Positions 37,594 to 48,878 are shown, counted from the stretch's first letter. The stretch is DNA of 64,000 bases from an uncultured Erythrobacter sp. (GCA_947500645.1 CANMSD010000001.1:1054001-1118000), one strand, 5' to 3'. Program-made: numbers and translations. Notes: generated by a model not told the origin, from the letters alone.

Positions 37594-37611
37594 ATGGGGT
37601 ATCAGCCCCAT
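37594..37611. promoter_or_regulatory. Operator copy E, ATGGGG-N6-CCCCAT
   Basis: ATGGGGTATCAGCCCCAT, perfect arms, 67 bp before the ATG of the secreted protein at 37679. Confidence 0.75.
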
Positions 37612-37678
37612 AGTCCGAATAGTCAAATCCGCGCAGATTGAGTGTGTTAGACGGATAAACACGACAGGGAGAACTGAT

Positions 37679-38506
37679 ATGAATTTGCGACCATCGCATC
37701 GAGTGCTGGCTGGCGCAGCAATGATTGCTCTCGCCACACAAGCGCAGGCAGCCCAGGCACGGATCGGCTATATCTGCCCGGAATTGAACAAAGCGACGGG
37801 CGAGCTCTCCGTTCGCGTGGACTCGGGCTGCACCAGTTCATCGGCGCGCTTGATCAGCCAAGATCTGGCGTTGAAGGTCGACCAAAGCACCGCATCAATC
37901 CATGTCACCGGCGATATGAAATTTGGCGGCGGGATGATCCAAACGGCGGACTGCATGGGCAGGCAGGATGTAACGCTAAGCGCAGAGGGTATCAAACCGC
38001 GCCGCTATACTCTGACATACGAGGGTCAATATCTGGCTACGCTGGACATGATGGAACAAGCCAAGCCGGACAAGTGCCTCAGCCCAACATACCGGCATTT
38101 CAAAGATAGCGATCTGGCGATGCGAAGTTCTTTCAAGGTTTGGAATGCCGATCCTGTTGAGGGCTGGAATGAATGGCGCGGCGATAGCGTGTATGATGCG
38201 CTGTCACCTGTCCTAGATAGCCATCCAGAAGGCATGGAAGGTCGCGCAAGTGCTGAAATCACCGTCGAAAAGAAGCGCTGGCGGCGTGAACCCGGCTATC
38301 GCACACCCGTGATCAACACCGATCCCTTCATCGCGGTAACAATCACGCAGCATGGCTACCTCGACGATTCCGTTTCAGGCGGACGTTTCTTCGCCGAGAT
38401 GCGTCAGGATGAAAATGGCAAGTGGATGGTTGCAGGATTGTGGAGCCAGAACATGTGCGCTCGTGGAGACAAGGCTGGTCAGTGGACCGGCGAGAGATGT
38501 CCGTAG
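37679..38506 (+). CDS. Secreted Cys-containing protein of unknown function
   Basis: 275 residues from the ATG at 37679 (GGGAG seven bases upstream). Signal peptide HRVLAGAAMIALATQAQA, cleavage about 24. Six Cys in the mature chain (GYICPE, SGCTS, ADCMG, DKCLS, NMCAR, ERCP) suggest three disulfides. No known domain. Divergent from the MACPF operon with matching operators D and E, so co-regulated with it. A hairpin terminator begins inside its last codons. Confidence 0.75.
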   Translation: MNLRPSHRVLAGAAMIALATQAQAAQARIGYICPELNKATGELSVRVDSGCTSSSARLISQDLALKVDQSTASIHVTGDMKFGGGMIQTADCMGRQDVTLSAEGIKPRRYTLTYEGQYLATLDMMEQAKPDKCLSPTYRHFKDSDLAMRSSFKVWNADPVEGWNEWRGDSVYDALSPVLDSHPEGMEGRASAEITVEKKRWRREPGYRTPVINTDPFIAVTITQHGYLDDSVSGGRFFAEMRQDENGKWMVAGLWSQNMCARGDKAGQWTGERCP

Positions 38507-38527
38507 CCTGCCCCTAGCTACGGACAT
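38497..38527. terminator. Hairpin terminator, convergent genes
   Basis: ATGTCCGTAGC and GCTACGGACAT, perfect 11-base arms with a 9-base loop. It overlaps the last codons and stop of the secreted protein and precedes the convergent flavoenzyme stop at 38543. No T-run, so weak or Rho-assisted termination is possible. Confidence 0.6.
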
Positions 38528-38542
38528 GTGCGGTCGGAGTGC

Positions 38543-39706
38543 TCAATCGGTTCTCTGAGCTCCGGCCGCGCGAACATCCGCAAGCGTGGGGTAGCCGTTA
38601 ACGGCCATCAGCAGGTCCGCCTCGGCCAAAATCGAGCGCAGAACGAATTCTGCACCCTTCGCTCCGCCCAGCGCCAGACCATACGTATAGGGTCGTCCAA
38701 CACCGACAGCCGTCGCGCCCAATGCAAGCGCCTTCACCGCATCCGTGCCCGAGCGGATGCCGCTGTCGAACAGGACGGGCACATCGCCAGCAGCTTTCAC
38801 CACATCTTCCAGTAAGTCGATTGTCGCGATGCCGCCATTGGCCTGACGCCCACCGTGGTTTGAGCAGTAAATCCCGTCCGCTCCCGTATCGACAGCCTTC
38901 CTGGCATCGTCAGGATGGCAAATGCCCTTGAGCACAATCGGCAGCTTGGTGACCGACTTGAGCCATTTCATATCGTCCCAGGTCAGAACCTGCCCGAATG
39001 TTGCCGCCCAGGTTAGGATGGCGGCCTGCGGATCGTCCTCCGGCGGCTTGGCCAAGAGCGAGCGAAACACCGGATCACAGAAGTAGTTGTGCAGCACCTT
39101 GCCGCGCAATTGCGGGAAGTTCGACGCGTTGAGATCGCGCGGGCGCCAGCCGGTGACCCACGTGTCGAGCGTGACCACCAGCGCCTTGTACCCCGCCGCC
39201 TCCGCGCGTCCGATCAGGCTTTCCGCGAGACCCTTGTGACGCGGTGTATAGAGCTGGAAGAATGCAGGGGTATCACCGCAAGCCTCGTGCACGTCCTCCA
39301 TACTGTCATTGGCCAGCGTAGACGCGCAAAGCGGCACGCCTGTTGCCGCCGAGGCCTGGGCCGCGGCAATATCGCCGTGCTTGTCCTGCGTCGCTTCGCC
39401 AGTCAGGCCGATGGGAGCCATGAACAGCGGGGTTGGAAGCTTCAGCCCGAACAGATCAATCGACAGGTCCCGCTCCTGCGCATCAACCATCATGCGCGGG
39501 ATCATGCCCCAGTGATGAAACGCGGAGGAATTCGTGTCTTGCGTGTGCTCATCGCCGCAACCACCCGCGACATAGTTGGTCATCGAGGGACCGAGCGCCT
39601 CATGCGCGCGCTTTTCCAGCGTGGCGAAATCAACCGGGAATTGCGGCAGCACGCCTTGCAAACCGGCGTTGTAAATCTCGTTTTGCATCGCCCCGAAATA
39701 GCTCAC
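38543..39706 (-). CDS. FMN-dependent alpha-hydroxy-acid oxidase, lactate 2-monooxygenase-like
   Basis: 387 residues from the GTG at 39706 (GGAG nine bases upstream; a GTG two codons earlier is too close to it). TIM-barrel FMN enzyme oxidising an L-2-hydroxy acid. Conserved: APIGLTGEA, FQLYTP, VTLDTWVTGWRPRD, KGICHPDDA (catalytic Lys), SNHGGRQ (catalytic His and Arg), FDSGIRSGTD. The long loop and the VTGWRPRDL form resemble lactate 2-monooxygenase more than membrane LldD. Substrate unproven. Same strand as the transporter gene, 126 bp after it. Confidence 0.85.
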   Translation of the reverse strand: MSYFGAMQNEIYNAGLQGVLPQFPVDFATLEKRAHEALGPSMTNYVAGGCGDEHTQDTNSSAFHHWGMIPRMMVDAQERDLSIDLFGLKLPTPLFMAPIGLTGEATQDKHGDIAAAQASAATGVPLCASTLANDSMEDVHEACGDTPAFFQLYTPRHKGLAESLIGRAEAAGYKALVVTLDTWVTGWRPRDLNASNFPQLRGKVLHNYFCDPVFRSLLAKPPEDDPQAAILTWAATFGQVLTWDDMKWLKSVTKLPIVLKGICHPDDARKAVDTGADGIYCSNHGGRQANGGIATIDLLEDVVKAAGDVPVLFDSGIRSGTDAVKALALGATAVGVGRPYTYGLALGGAKGAEFVLRSILAEADLLMAVNGYPTLADVRAAGAQRTD

Positions 39707-39832
39707 GATCACTCTCTCCCACGCATCTGATTATGCGCAAGCTTGGGACGAAGCCGCAATTCAGGCAACCAATTTTTGGTGAGCGATTCTGGCTAGCGCA
39801 GCGGCAAAATCGACAACAACGCCGCTGGGGCG

Positions 39833-41452
39833 CTAGAAATTGATCCCGGCACGAACATTCAACTCTGGCGAATTGTTGTCGCCGCGCTCTGCGCTGCCGC
39901 CAAGTGGGAAGCCGCCTTCCACTTCAAAGCCGACCGGTCCGATGCGCCCACGAACACCTGGCCCGGCAGAGAAGAGCGATCCTTCGCCGAAGCCCGCACC
40001 AAGATCGGAGACATAGCCGCCATCGACAAATGCGTAGAGCTGGAGAAAATCGAACGGCAGCGTCTCTGTAGCGAAACGATAGCGCAATTCGGCAAGACCA
40101 TAGATGCCTTCGTCGCCCAGAACTTCGCTAAAGTCATAGCCGCGAGTGCGGTAGGGGCCGCCTAGCGCCATTTCTTCGCTGGCCAGAAGTGGACGATCAG
40201 CGATCTGTCCGCCTCCCGCGAGGAAGATATCGAACCGCTTTGCGATGGGCACACGCAGGTCACTCCAGAACTGAACCTTGGAATAGACCCCATCACCATC
40301 GCTGCGCGAGGCGAAGGCGCTGCCGCGCCGCGTGGCGCCAAGAATGCCGAGGCCGCGCTCATGTGTGATGCCCGCGCGCAACCTTCCACCCGCGACCGCC
40401 CATTGGGTCGCAAGACCCAGAGAGGCAGTCACCACCGTATCGTCGCGCAAGATTTGCCCAAGGTCATCCTGCTCGATCGTGATGTACGCCCCGTTGGCAT
40501 TGGCCCATAGGCTGAAATCCTTCGACCGGATGATTGGTTGGCTAAGAAACAACCCGGCACGCAGCGAGTCTCCACTAACATCGCCATCCCCAAAGGGACC
40601 ACCGGGCGAAGTCGTGCCGATCGACCCGCTAACACCCGCGGTCAGACCATTTGTCGCAATCTGCGATTGATAGGATGCCGATACGAACAGCAGCTCATCA
40701 AGCTCGACCGGATTGGCGCGGACAGCGACATAAAGCTGATCAGACGAGGCAAGGACGTCGGTTTGTCGGGTCGATGCAATTGCGCGCACGGGCCCGAATG
40801 AGCGGGTGCCGTAATTGTCGGCCTCGATCCGGTAGCGTGCGCCTTTCTTCTCAAGCGTCACCACGAGCACGCCTTCGCCATCGCGGCGGCTTATCTTTGC
40901 GTCTTTCAAAGCGACTGCGGGAATGTCGGTGACGAGCAGCAGCGCTGCTTCAAGCTCGCTCTTCTTGGCGGGCCGACCGATCAAACGGCTTAGGATGCGC
41001 CGGGCCTGATCGTTGTCGTAACCCTGGATTTCGAGACTATCGATGCGCCCTTCATCAACAGACACTTGCACCACGCCAAAGCCATTGGCGTCGTCCAGAA
41101 CATCGGCCCGGACATATTGGTATCCCTCTTCACGGGCGAGATCGGCGATCTCCTTCGTAAGCCGAGCGAGCACTTCTTCGCTACGCGGTTCGCCAAAGAA
41201 GTCTTCGACCACCGCCTGATAGCGCGCGTCATCGATCGCTTCATTGCCGAGGATCACAACGGCCCCGATTTGATCGGCGCTTTCCTGGGCACTCGACGCG
41301 GTACTGGGCGGCGCGTTCGCAAAGACCTCGTCTCCGCTTTGCATTACCGAAAGCATGGCGATGCGCGGCGACCTATCGGCCTCCTGCGCATTCAAGGCAG
41401 GCGCCGCGATGCATAGACATGCACCCAACGTAACTGCTTTGACGAAACGCAT
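39833..41452 (-). CDS. ShlB/FhaC/HecB-type outer-membrane transporter (TpsB-like)
   Basis: 539 residues. Signal peptide to about 22, one clear POTRA-type domain (about 65-150: GAVVILGNEAIDDARYQAVVEDFF...VQVSVDEGRIDSLEIQGY) with perhaps a second after it, then a 16-strand barrel ending in the C-terminal Phe needed for BamA insertion. GGPYRTRGYDFSEVLGDEGIYG is the V/RGY-type lid motif of the family. TpsB proteins export large partner exoproteins. Divergent from the FecR/Gly-Asn repeat protein, its likely partner, across a 160-bp promoter region. Confidence 0.88.
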   Translation of the reverse strand: MRFVKAVTLGACLCIAAPALNAQEADRSPRIAMLSVMQSGDEVFANAPPSTASSAQESADQIGAVVILGNEAIDDARYQAVVEDFFGEPRSEEVLARLTKEIADLAREEGYQYVRADVLDDANGFGVVQVSVDEGRIDSLEIQGYDNDQARRILSRLIGRPAKKSELEAALLLVTDIPAVALKDAKISRRDGEGVLVVTLEKKGARYRIEADNYGTRSFGPVRAIASTRQTDVLASSDQLYVAVRANPVELDELLFVSASYQSQIATNGLTAGVSGSIGTTSPGGPFGDGDVSGDSLRAGLFLSQPIIRSKDFSLWANANGAYITIEQDDLGQILRDDTVVTASLGLATQWAVAGGRLRAGITHERGLGILGATRRGSAFASRSDGDGVYSKVQFWSDLRVPIAKRFDIFLAGGGQIADRPLLASEEMALGGPYRTRGYDFSEVLGDEGIYGLAELRYRFATETLPFDFLQLYAFVDGGYVSDLGAGFGEGSLFSAGPGVRGRIGPVGFEVEGGFPLGGSAERGDNNSPELNVRAGINF

Positions 41453-41612
41453 TCAAACCTCCTGGAAAGATGCGCTCGTTAACCTCGCCGACCTAAGAAA
41501 ACCTTACACACAGGCCATTTTAAGCTCTTGTTAGCTAGTCAGATTCAACACTCTTTTATACGCCCGCGTGCAAAAGCCTGATCGTGCACACATAGAACTT
41601 TCAGGCTTGAAC

Positions 41613-43637
<2,025 letters not shown>

Positions 43638-43795
43638 TCCCACTTTTTCAATATTTCAGTGAGTTAGCGAACCCTCCTTAGGTATCTTCTCAGATTGCGT
43701 AGTCGCAAAACAATCATGCGAAACCTCGCATAAACCCTTTCCTGCTACGAATTTTCGCTTCGCAGCGGCATTCGCCGCACGGCAGGAGAAATCGC

Positions 43796-46123
43796 ATGTG
43801 GCTAACCAAGGCCTCTGCCAAAGTGCAGGATCAGGCCGTTCGCGCGTTGTCTTTTACGCTCGCCCTCCTCATTGCGCTCGCCGCGATCGTTAGTGGCGTC
43901 TCCGGCAGTGTCGAAGTAGACCTGCGGGACGCACGCGATCACCTGCGCAAAGCGCCTGCTTCGGGTGAAATCGTCATTCTCGAAATTGACGGGCGCTCCA
44001 TTCAAGCATTGGAACAATGGCCTTGGCCGCGCAGCCACTATGCCGACGCAATCTTGGAACTTGACCGGCTTGGAGCCGCGCAGATTGCCTTCGATGTCGA
44101 TTTCTCTTCTCGCTCCAATCCTGCGGAAGATGCGCAGGTCGCGAAAGCTTTGGCCGCCCGAGAGGGCAACGTTATTCTCCCCACATTCCGCCAGGAAAAC
44201 CTGGCAGGCGGAGATCAAGATGTTACTGAAGCGCTGCCCTTACCGGAATTCCAGGAGCATTCCTTCTTGGCGTCGGTCAACGTCTTCCCGAGCGCGGATG
44301 GAAGGATTGATCGCTACTCTTTCGGCGTGTCGACCAATGGTGTTTCTCGCCCGTCGCTCGCCAGCATGCTCGCCGCCAAGGCGGGCCGGATCAATGAGTT
44401 CTTCCGCATCGACCAGGCTATCGATCCTGCAACAATTGATAGAATATCATTTGTCGACCTCCTCGAAGGGCGGGTCACGCGCAACCAAGTGAACGGCAAG
44501 CGCATCCTTGTCGGCGCGACCGCGATTGAGTTGGGCGATCGCTATCCCACGGCGCTGTTTGGCGTAAAGCCCGGCGTCGTCATCCAGGCGCAAGCTGCCG
44601 AAACGCTCATTCAAGATCGAGCACGCAGCGACAGCGGCCCCTGGTTACCTCTAGCGGTGATGGCCATCTTGCTGTTGGCGCTGGCATGGGTACGGACAAA
44701 GCGCCTGAAGATGATCCAGATTGGCGCTGGTATTGCAGCGATAGCCATCGTGGTTTCTCTTGCGCTTGATCAAATCGCCGGCCCGTATATCCAGCTTACC
44801 TCAGCCGGAATCTTGCTGGGCACCTTTTTGAGCATTGACCGGATCGCAGCGTCTGCGCGCGCATTGCAACGCGCACGCCTCACCGATGGAGCATCCGAAC
44901 TACCCAACCGCCGAGCCATGTCGGCTGTTCGTGCAAAGCTGACCGACCCGGTCATCGCCGTGGCAAAGATCGATGATTTCGAACAGATGGAGGCGATTGT
45001 CGCCAGCACCGACCTGCCACGGCTCGAGCGCAAGATCGCCGTGCGATTGGGCCTATTGGCCGGGTCAGAACCGGTTTACCGGATCGACCGGGCCGTGTTC
45101 GCATGGTTCGTTCCACCGGAGCAGGTCGACGATCTGGAGAGTCACTTCACAACCGCGCGCGCTGTCTTCAATTCTCCGGTTGAGCTTGATGAAAAACGCC
45201 TCAAGATCAAAGCGTATTATGGCAGTTCGGCAAATTCCATCACCAAGGCGGCATCGGCAGCTGAGTACGCCCGGCGTCAGTCGATCAATTGGTCATCGAC
45301 GGCCATCGCTCTGGAGGATGAAGCGCAGTTCCAGCAAAAGGTTCTAGGAGAGCTGGACGATGCGCTGAAATCAGGCGCCATGCATGTGCTGTTCCAGCCA
45401 AAGCTCAGACTGTCAGACCAGAGTATCTATGGTGCGGAGTGCCTGGTGCGCTGGAACAGTCCGACGCTGGGATCGATTTCGCCAGCAGACTTCATTCCCA
45501 TTCTTGAGGCAAAAGACCAAGTCAGCGAACTCACGATATTCGTTTTGGGGCAAGCGCTGGAACGCAGCCGCGAGGCGCATCGTATCGGGCAACCCGTGCA
45601 ACTGGCGGTGAACGTTTCGGCGCAATTGCTGTCAGATGCGGAGTTCATCAACACCGCGACAAAGATGCTAACCGAAGCCCAAATCAAAGGCGCAGAGGGC
45701 ATCACTCTGGAAGTCACCGAGAGCGCACCGCTCGACGATCCAGAGCTGGCAAAGCGGGCCCTCGGCCAATTGTGCGATGCGGGAGCGCGAATTTCGATCG
45801 ATGATTACGGGACCGGCCAAGCCACACTCAACTACCTGCAAGGCTTTCCGGCAGAAGAGATCAAGCTCGATCAGAGCTTCGTCCGCAACCTGATCGAAAA
45901 CCGCGCGGATCGCATCATGGTGCAATCCACCATCGACCTTGCGCACGCCCTCTCATTCGAGATTGTTGCCGAAGGTGTCGAGGATCAGGCGACACTAGAT
46001 GCGCTCGACGGCTTCGGTTGCGACTTTGCCCAAGGCTGGCAGATCGGCAAGCCGATGGAATGGCACAGTTTCATTGGCCGCGTCGGCCTTGAGAAAAGAT
46101 CCAAGGCGAGCGCCGCTGCCTAA
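43796..46123 (+). CDS. CHASE2-(degenerate GGDEF)-EAL membrane protein
   Basis: 775 residues. One N-terminal helix, a periplasmic CHASE2 sensor (about 35-270, EIVILEIDGRSIQALEQWPWPRSHYADAI), three membrane helices (about 280-355), a GGDEF-like domain whose signature is lost (RIDRAVF in place of GGDEF), and an EAL domain (about 515-765). EAL catalytic residues look kept: ECLVRW, NVSAQLL, LEVTES, SIDDYGTG, IKLDQSF, VAEGVED. Likely a c-di-GMP phosphodiesterase or sensor controlled by an extracellular signal. Downstream of the FecR gene on the same strand, 158 bp after it. Confidence 0.9.
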   Translation: MWLTKASAKVQDQAVRALSFTLALLIALAAIVSGVSGSVEVDLRDARDHLRKAPASGEIVILEIDGRSIQALEQWPWPRSHYADAILELDRLGAAQIAFDVDFSSRSNPAEDAQVAKALAAREGNVILPTFRQENLAGGDQDVTEALPLPEFQEHSFLASVNVFPSADGRIDRYSFGVSTNGVSRPSLASMLAAKAGRINEFFRIDQAIDPATIDRISFVDLLEGRVTRNQVNGKRILVGATAIELGDRYPTALFGVKPGVVIQAQAAETLIQDRARSDSGPWLPLAVMAILLLALAWVRTKRLKMIQIGAGIAAIAIVVSLALDQIAGPYIQLTSAGILLGTFLSIDRIAASARALQRARLTDGASELPNRRAMSAVRAKLTDPVIAVAKIDDFEQMEAIVASTDLPRLERKIAVRLGLLAGSEPVYRIDRAVFAWFVPPEQVDDLESHFTTARAVFNSPVELDEKRLKIKAYYGSSANSITKAASAAEYARRQSINWSSTAIALEDEAQFQQKVLGELDDALKSGAMHVLFQPKLRLSDQSIYGAECLVRWNSPTLGSISPADFIPILEAKDQVSELTIFVLGQALERSREAHRIGQPVQLAVNVSAQLLSDAEFINTATKMLTEAQIKGAEGITLEVTESAPLDDPELAKRALGQLCDAGARISIDDYGTGQATLNYLQGFPAEEIKLDQSFVRNLIENRADRIMVQSTIDLAHALSFEIVAEGVEDQATLDALDGFGCDFAQGWQIGKPMEWHSFIGRVGLEKRSKASAAA

Positions 46124-46932
46124 TTGGGCTGAGGCAGCGCCAATCCAACTCGCGACGCAAGAGCTGAAACCTGACCCAAAGGCGCAGGTTCAGCGGGCGG
46201 TACCGGCGCGGCATCTGGCCATAGCGCGAGCATGGCGTCCAACTCGCGGCGAACATCATCTGCACGCGATGTGTCGAGATCGTTGGCCAATTCGCGCGCG
46301 ACCCGTACGAAACCCCAAGCATCTTGATACTCGCCGGGATCGGTCACCGTGCCATCAGGCACCGCAATCGTGTACTCCTCGACCGTAGTATCCATCAGGA
46401 AACGGATCAGTTCGACCGGATCACCGCCAGCCTTGTCACGCACGTCGCGAAGGTTTTCCTCGGCGGCTTCGAGCTGCGGTTCGATTTCCGCAGCAGGTCG
46501 GCCCGCATCAAGTGCAGCCGAAACTGCTTCAAAGGGCGCTGGATCGAATCCCAGCTCTTCCAGACCGATCCGTTCAGCTGCATGAGTTTCCGACACAGGA
46601 TGGAGCAAGTGCGGAGCCGCGGCCTTGGCATCGCCTGCGCGGTAAAGCGCTATACCAGCCTCAACATGGCCCGACATAAAGGCTACGCGCTGAGGCAGGG
46701 CCAGCGCACCGGCAGCGCCGCTTTCGCCGCCCTCACCTTCGCCCGCTTCGCCTGATCCACCTTCACCGGGTGGTCCAGCTTCGCCCGCGCCACCTTCTCC
46801 AGCCTCACCAGCTTGCGCGGTAGCTCCACTCTCGCCGCCTTCGCCAGCTTCGCCTGCGCATCCTGCCAGGCCTGTTCCCGCAAGCGCCGTGGCCAGGCCC
46901 AGGCCAGTCCAAACCTTCAAAGTCGATTTCAT
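46120..46932 (-). CDS. Lipoprotein with Gly/Glu/Ala-rich linker
   Basis: 270 residues from the ATG at 46932. Signal peptide with lipobox LAGC (Cys about 24), then about 55 residues built from GEGGE, GEAGE and GESGA units, then a helical domain (about 80-260; SGHVEAGIALYRAGDAKAAAPHLLHPVSETHAAERIGLEELGFD and EENLRDVRDKAG) with no family I recognise. The His-rich HLLHPVSETHA segment could bind metal. Its stop overlaps the convergent CHASE2-EAL stop by 4 bases. Confidence 0.75.
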   Translation of the reverse strand: MKSTLKVWTGLGLATALAGTGLAGCAGEAGEGGESGATAQAGEAGEGGAGEAGPPGEGGSGEAGEGEGGESGAAGALALPQRVAFMSGHVEAGIALYRAGDAKAAAPHLLHPVSETHAAERIGLEELGFDPAPFEAVSAALDAGRPAAEIEPQLEAAEENLRDVRDKAGGDPVELIRFLMDTTVEEYTIAVPDGTVTDPGEYQDAWGFVRVARELANDLDTSRADDVRRELDAMLALWPDAAPVPPAEPAPLGQVSALASRVGLALPQPN

Positions 46933-47293
46933 GATGCATCCTTTGCGAAGCGTCCGTGTAATCTCCGACCTTAACGCCGCACACCACGCGATCAATCCAC
47001 TAGCGCCGAGTGGATTGCGAGCCCATACTTGAGGGTCGCACCTCTGGTTCGAGCGCAGTGAGACGGTTAAGGCCGGTCAGGCGGGAGAGAGTAGTCTGCA
47101 CGAGGAAAGATCAGCCCGGCAACTGATCAATCGTTTGGAAGAACCACTGGCAGATGCTTTCCTAGATCATTGGGAGATTTCCCCATCCTGGACGTGGCGC
47201 AATGGACGTTAAGATTCTTCCTGAGTTCCGTCCCAACCCTAGTAACCGAATATAGGTGGGGAACAGAAAATCACCTGTCATAACCCGACAGCC
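46933..47293. other. 361-bp intergenic region with one degenerate operator-like palindrome
   Basis: No ORF with coding character. It holds the promoter of the Gly/Glu-rich lipoprotein. At 47169-47186 lies ATTGGGAGATTTCCCCAT, one base off the ATGGGG-N6-CCCCAT operator of the MACPF block, but 237 bp from the start codon, so its relevance is uncertain. Confidence 0.5.
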
Positions 47294-48064
47294 TTATCCG
47301 ACGAGACGGCGATACAGATGCCAGGTGGCATGACCGAGGACTGGCAAGATTATGAAAAGGCCGAGCAAACCAGGAAGCATCGCCAGAAACAGTGAAATGG
47401 CAATGAAGCAGGCCCATGCGAGCAATATGACCTTGTTGCTCTTGAATGCTCTCAAGCTTGCGATAATTGCAGTGAGGAAGTCGACCTCGCGATCAACCAA
47501 CATCGGTAGGCTCACCAGGGTAATCGCATAAAAAGCCAACGCCATGATCCCGCCGATCGCACTTCCGACAAGCAGCATGATGATGCCTGTTTCGGTCAGA
47601 AGGAAAGCGAGCGATTCCGATCCCGCGCCCGCCTCAACCAATGCGACGGAAAAGACCACATGGGCGACGATAACCCAGAATCCAAACGCGACGAATATGA
47701 TCACGCCCATGCTGAGTATCTGCTCGTCACCGCGCCCTCTGACAGCGCCAAGAATGCTGCTCCAACTTAGCGGCAATCCAGCCTCACTGCGGCGACTGAC
47801 CTCGTAAAGCCCTACTGCGGTAAAAGGTGCCAGGATCGGAAAGCCCGCCGCTGCCGGGATCAGCCAGGTCAACTCTCCGCGCGTAAAAAGCACGTAGGAA
47901 AGCAATATCCCCGCGACGACAAAGATCGCCGCGAAGAATAGCCCATAGACAGGCTGAGCCCGGAAATCGGCCCAGCCAGCAGCCAGCGCCGCAGTCAGAT
48001 CCCGCAATTCGAGATTGTCTGCGATCGCAATCTGTTCGCTGGGTGCTGACTTATCCTTGGTCAA
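47294..48064 (-). CDS. DUF2189 integral membrane protein
   Basis: 256 residues with five to six membrane helices (about 40-60, 68-85, 120-150, 155-185, 215-245). The layout and LRDLTAALAAGWADFRAQPVYGLFFAA start match DUF2189, sometimes annotated as cytochrome c oxidase subunit I-like although no heme ligands are seen. It follows ompW by 45 bp on the same strand, behind the FNR box, which suggests expression under low oxygen. Confidence 0.85.
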   Translation of the reverse strand: MTKDKSAPSEQIAIADNLELRDLTAALAAGWADFRAQPVYGLFFAAIFVVAGILLSYVLFTRGELTWLIPAAAGFPILAPFTAVGLYEVSRRSEAGLPLSWSSILGAVRGRGDEQILSMGVIIFVAFGFWVIVAHVVFSVALVEAGAGSESLAFLLTETGIIMLLVGSAIGGIMALAFYAITLVSLPMLVDREVDFLTAIIASLRAFKSNKVILLAWACFIAISLFLAMLPGLLGLFIILPVLGHATWHLYRRLVG

Positions 48065-48109
48065 ATCTCCTCCTTCATGGCTTCAGCGCGCATCAATCCG
48101 CTCAAGGTC

Positions 48110-48781
48110 CTAGAAACGGTAAGATACACCAGCGCTAACGACCCAGGGATCGAGATTGTGCTCGGTTTCGATGACAAGAGTGTCGCCAGCAAACCATCGC
48201 GCGGTGGTGCCAATGAAATAGCGCTTGGCATCCACCGTGATACCAAAACCATCATCGCCAACAGGCACATCAAACCCCGCCTGAAGCGCGAAACCGAATT
48301 CATCCGAAAGATCGGTATCAGTCACACCCAGCGGTATGGTTGCGGCACCAGGCTTGTCGCTCAACCAGATAAAATAGGCTGGCCCCGCTCCGACATATGG
48401 CTTCACGCCGCCCACATCGAAATGCAGCTTGGCAGTCACCGTGGCGGGCAAGAGCAGTCCATCGGAAACCAATTCATTCCCTGCGGGAAAGCCGCTGATT
48501 GTATCGACATCATGCTGGGTCGTGCCCGCGATTGTCTCGATTGAGAAGCTGTCCGTCACGAAGTACTCGATCGCGATGGTCGGTACGAAATTGTCGTTTG
48601 CCTTGGTGTCGGTTCCGGCAGGCAGGCCGACCAGGTCGACATTCACCTGATCGATCTCGCCATCGGGCAGCACACCAGTCGCCAGCACCTTGACTTGCAC
48701 GTCTCCGGCGCGATCTTCTGCCATCGCCGGACTTGCTGCCAATGCCGTCGCAGCACACACAGCAACATAAAACTCTTTCAT
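48110..48781 (-). CDS. ompW: OmpW-family outer-membrane protein
   Basis: 223 residues: signal peptide (AVCAATALAASPAMA), eight-strand barrel pattern, and C-terminal YRF. Conserved OmpW segments FVPTIAIEYFVTDSFSIETIAGTTQH and KPYVGAGPAYFIWL are visible. OmpW forms a small hydrophobic channel and is FNR-controlled in enterobacteria. Here the FNR box at 48879-48892 lies 98 bp upstream, between this gene and the divergent Crp/Fnr gene. Confidence 0.93.
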   Translation of the reverse strand: MKEFYVAVCAATALAASPAMAEDRAGDVQVKVLATGVLPDGEIDQVNVDLVGLPAGTDTKANDNFVPTIAIEYFVTDSFSIETIAGTTQHDVDTISGFPAGNELVSDGLLLPATVTAKLHFDVGGVKPYVGAGPAYFIWLSDKPGAATIPLGVTDTDLSDEFGFALQAGFDVPVGDDGFGITVDAKRYFIGTTARWFAGDTLVIETEHNLDPWVVSAGVSYRF

Positions 48782-48878
48782 CTTCGCATTCCTTCAGAGG
48801 CTGCAGTGACCGCCCTTCACGGCCTAGGATGTTTGCTGCCTCGGACTTGCGAATACTCACGAATTCAATTTCGCTTCA

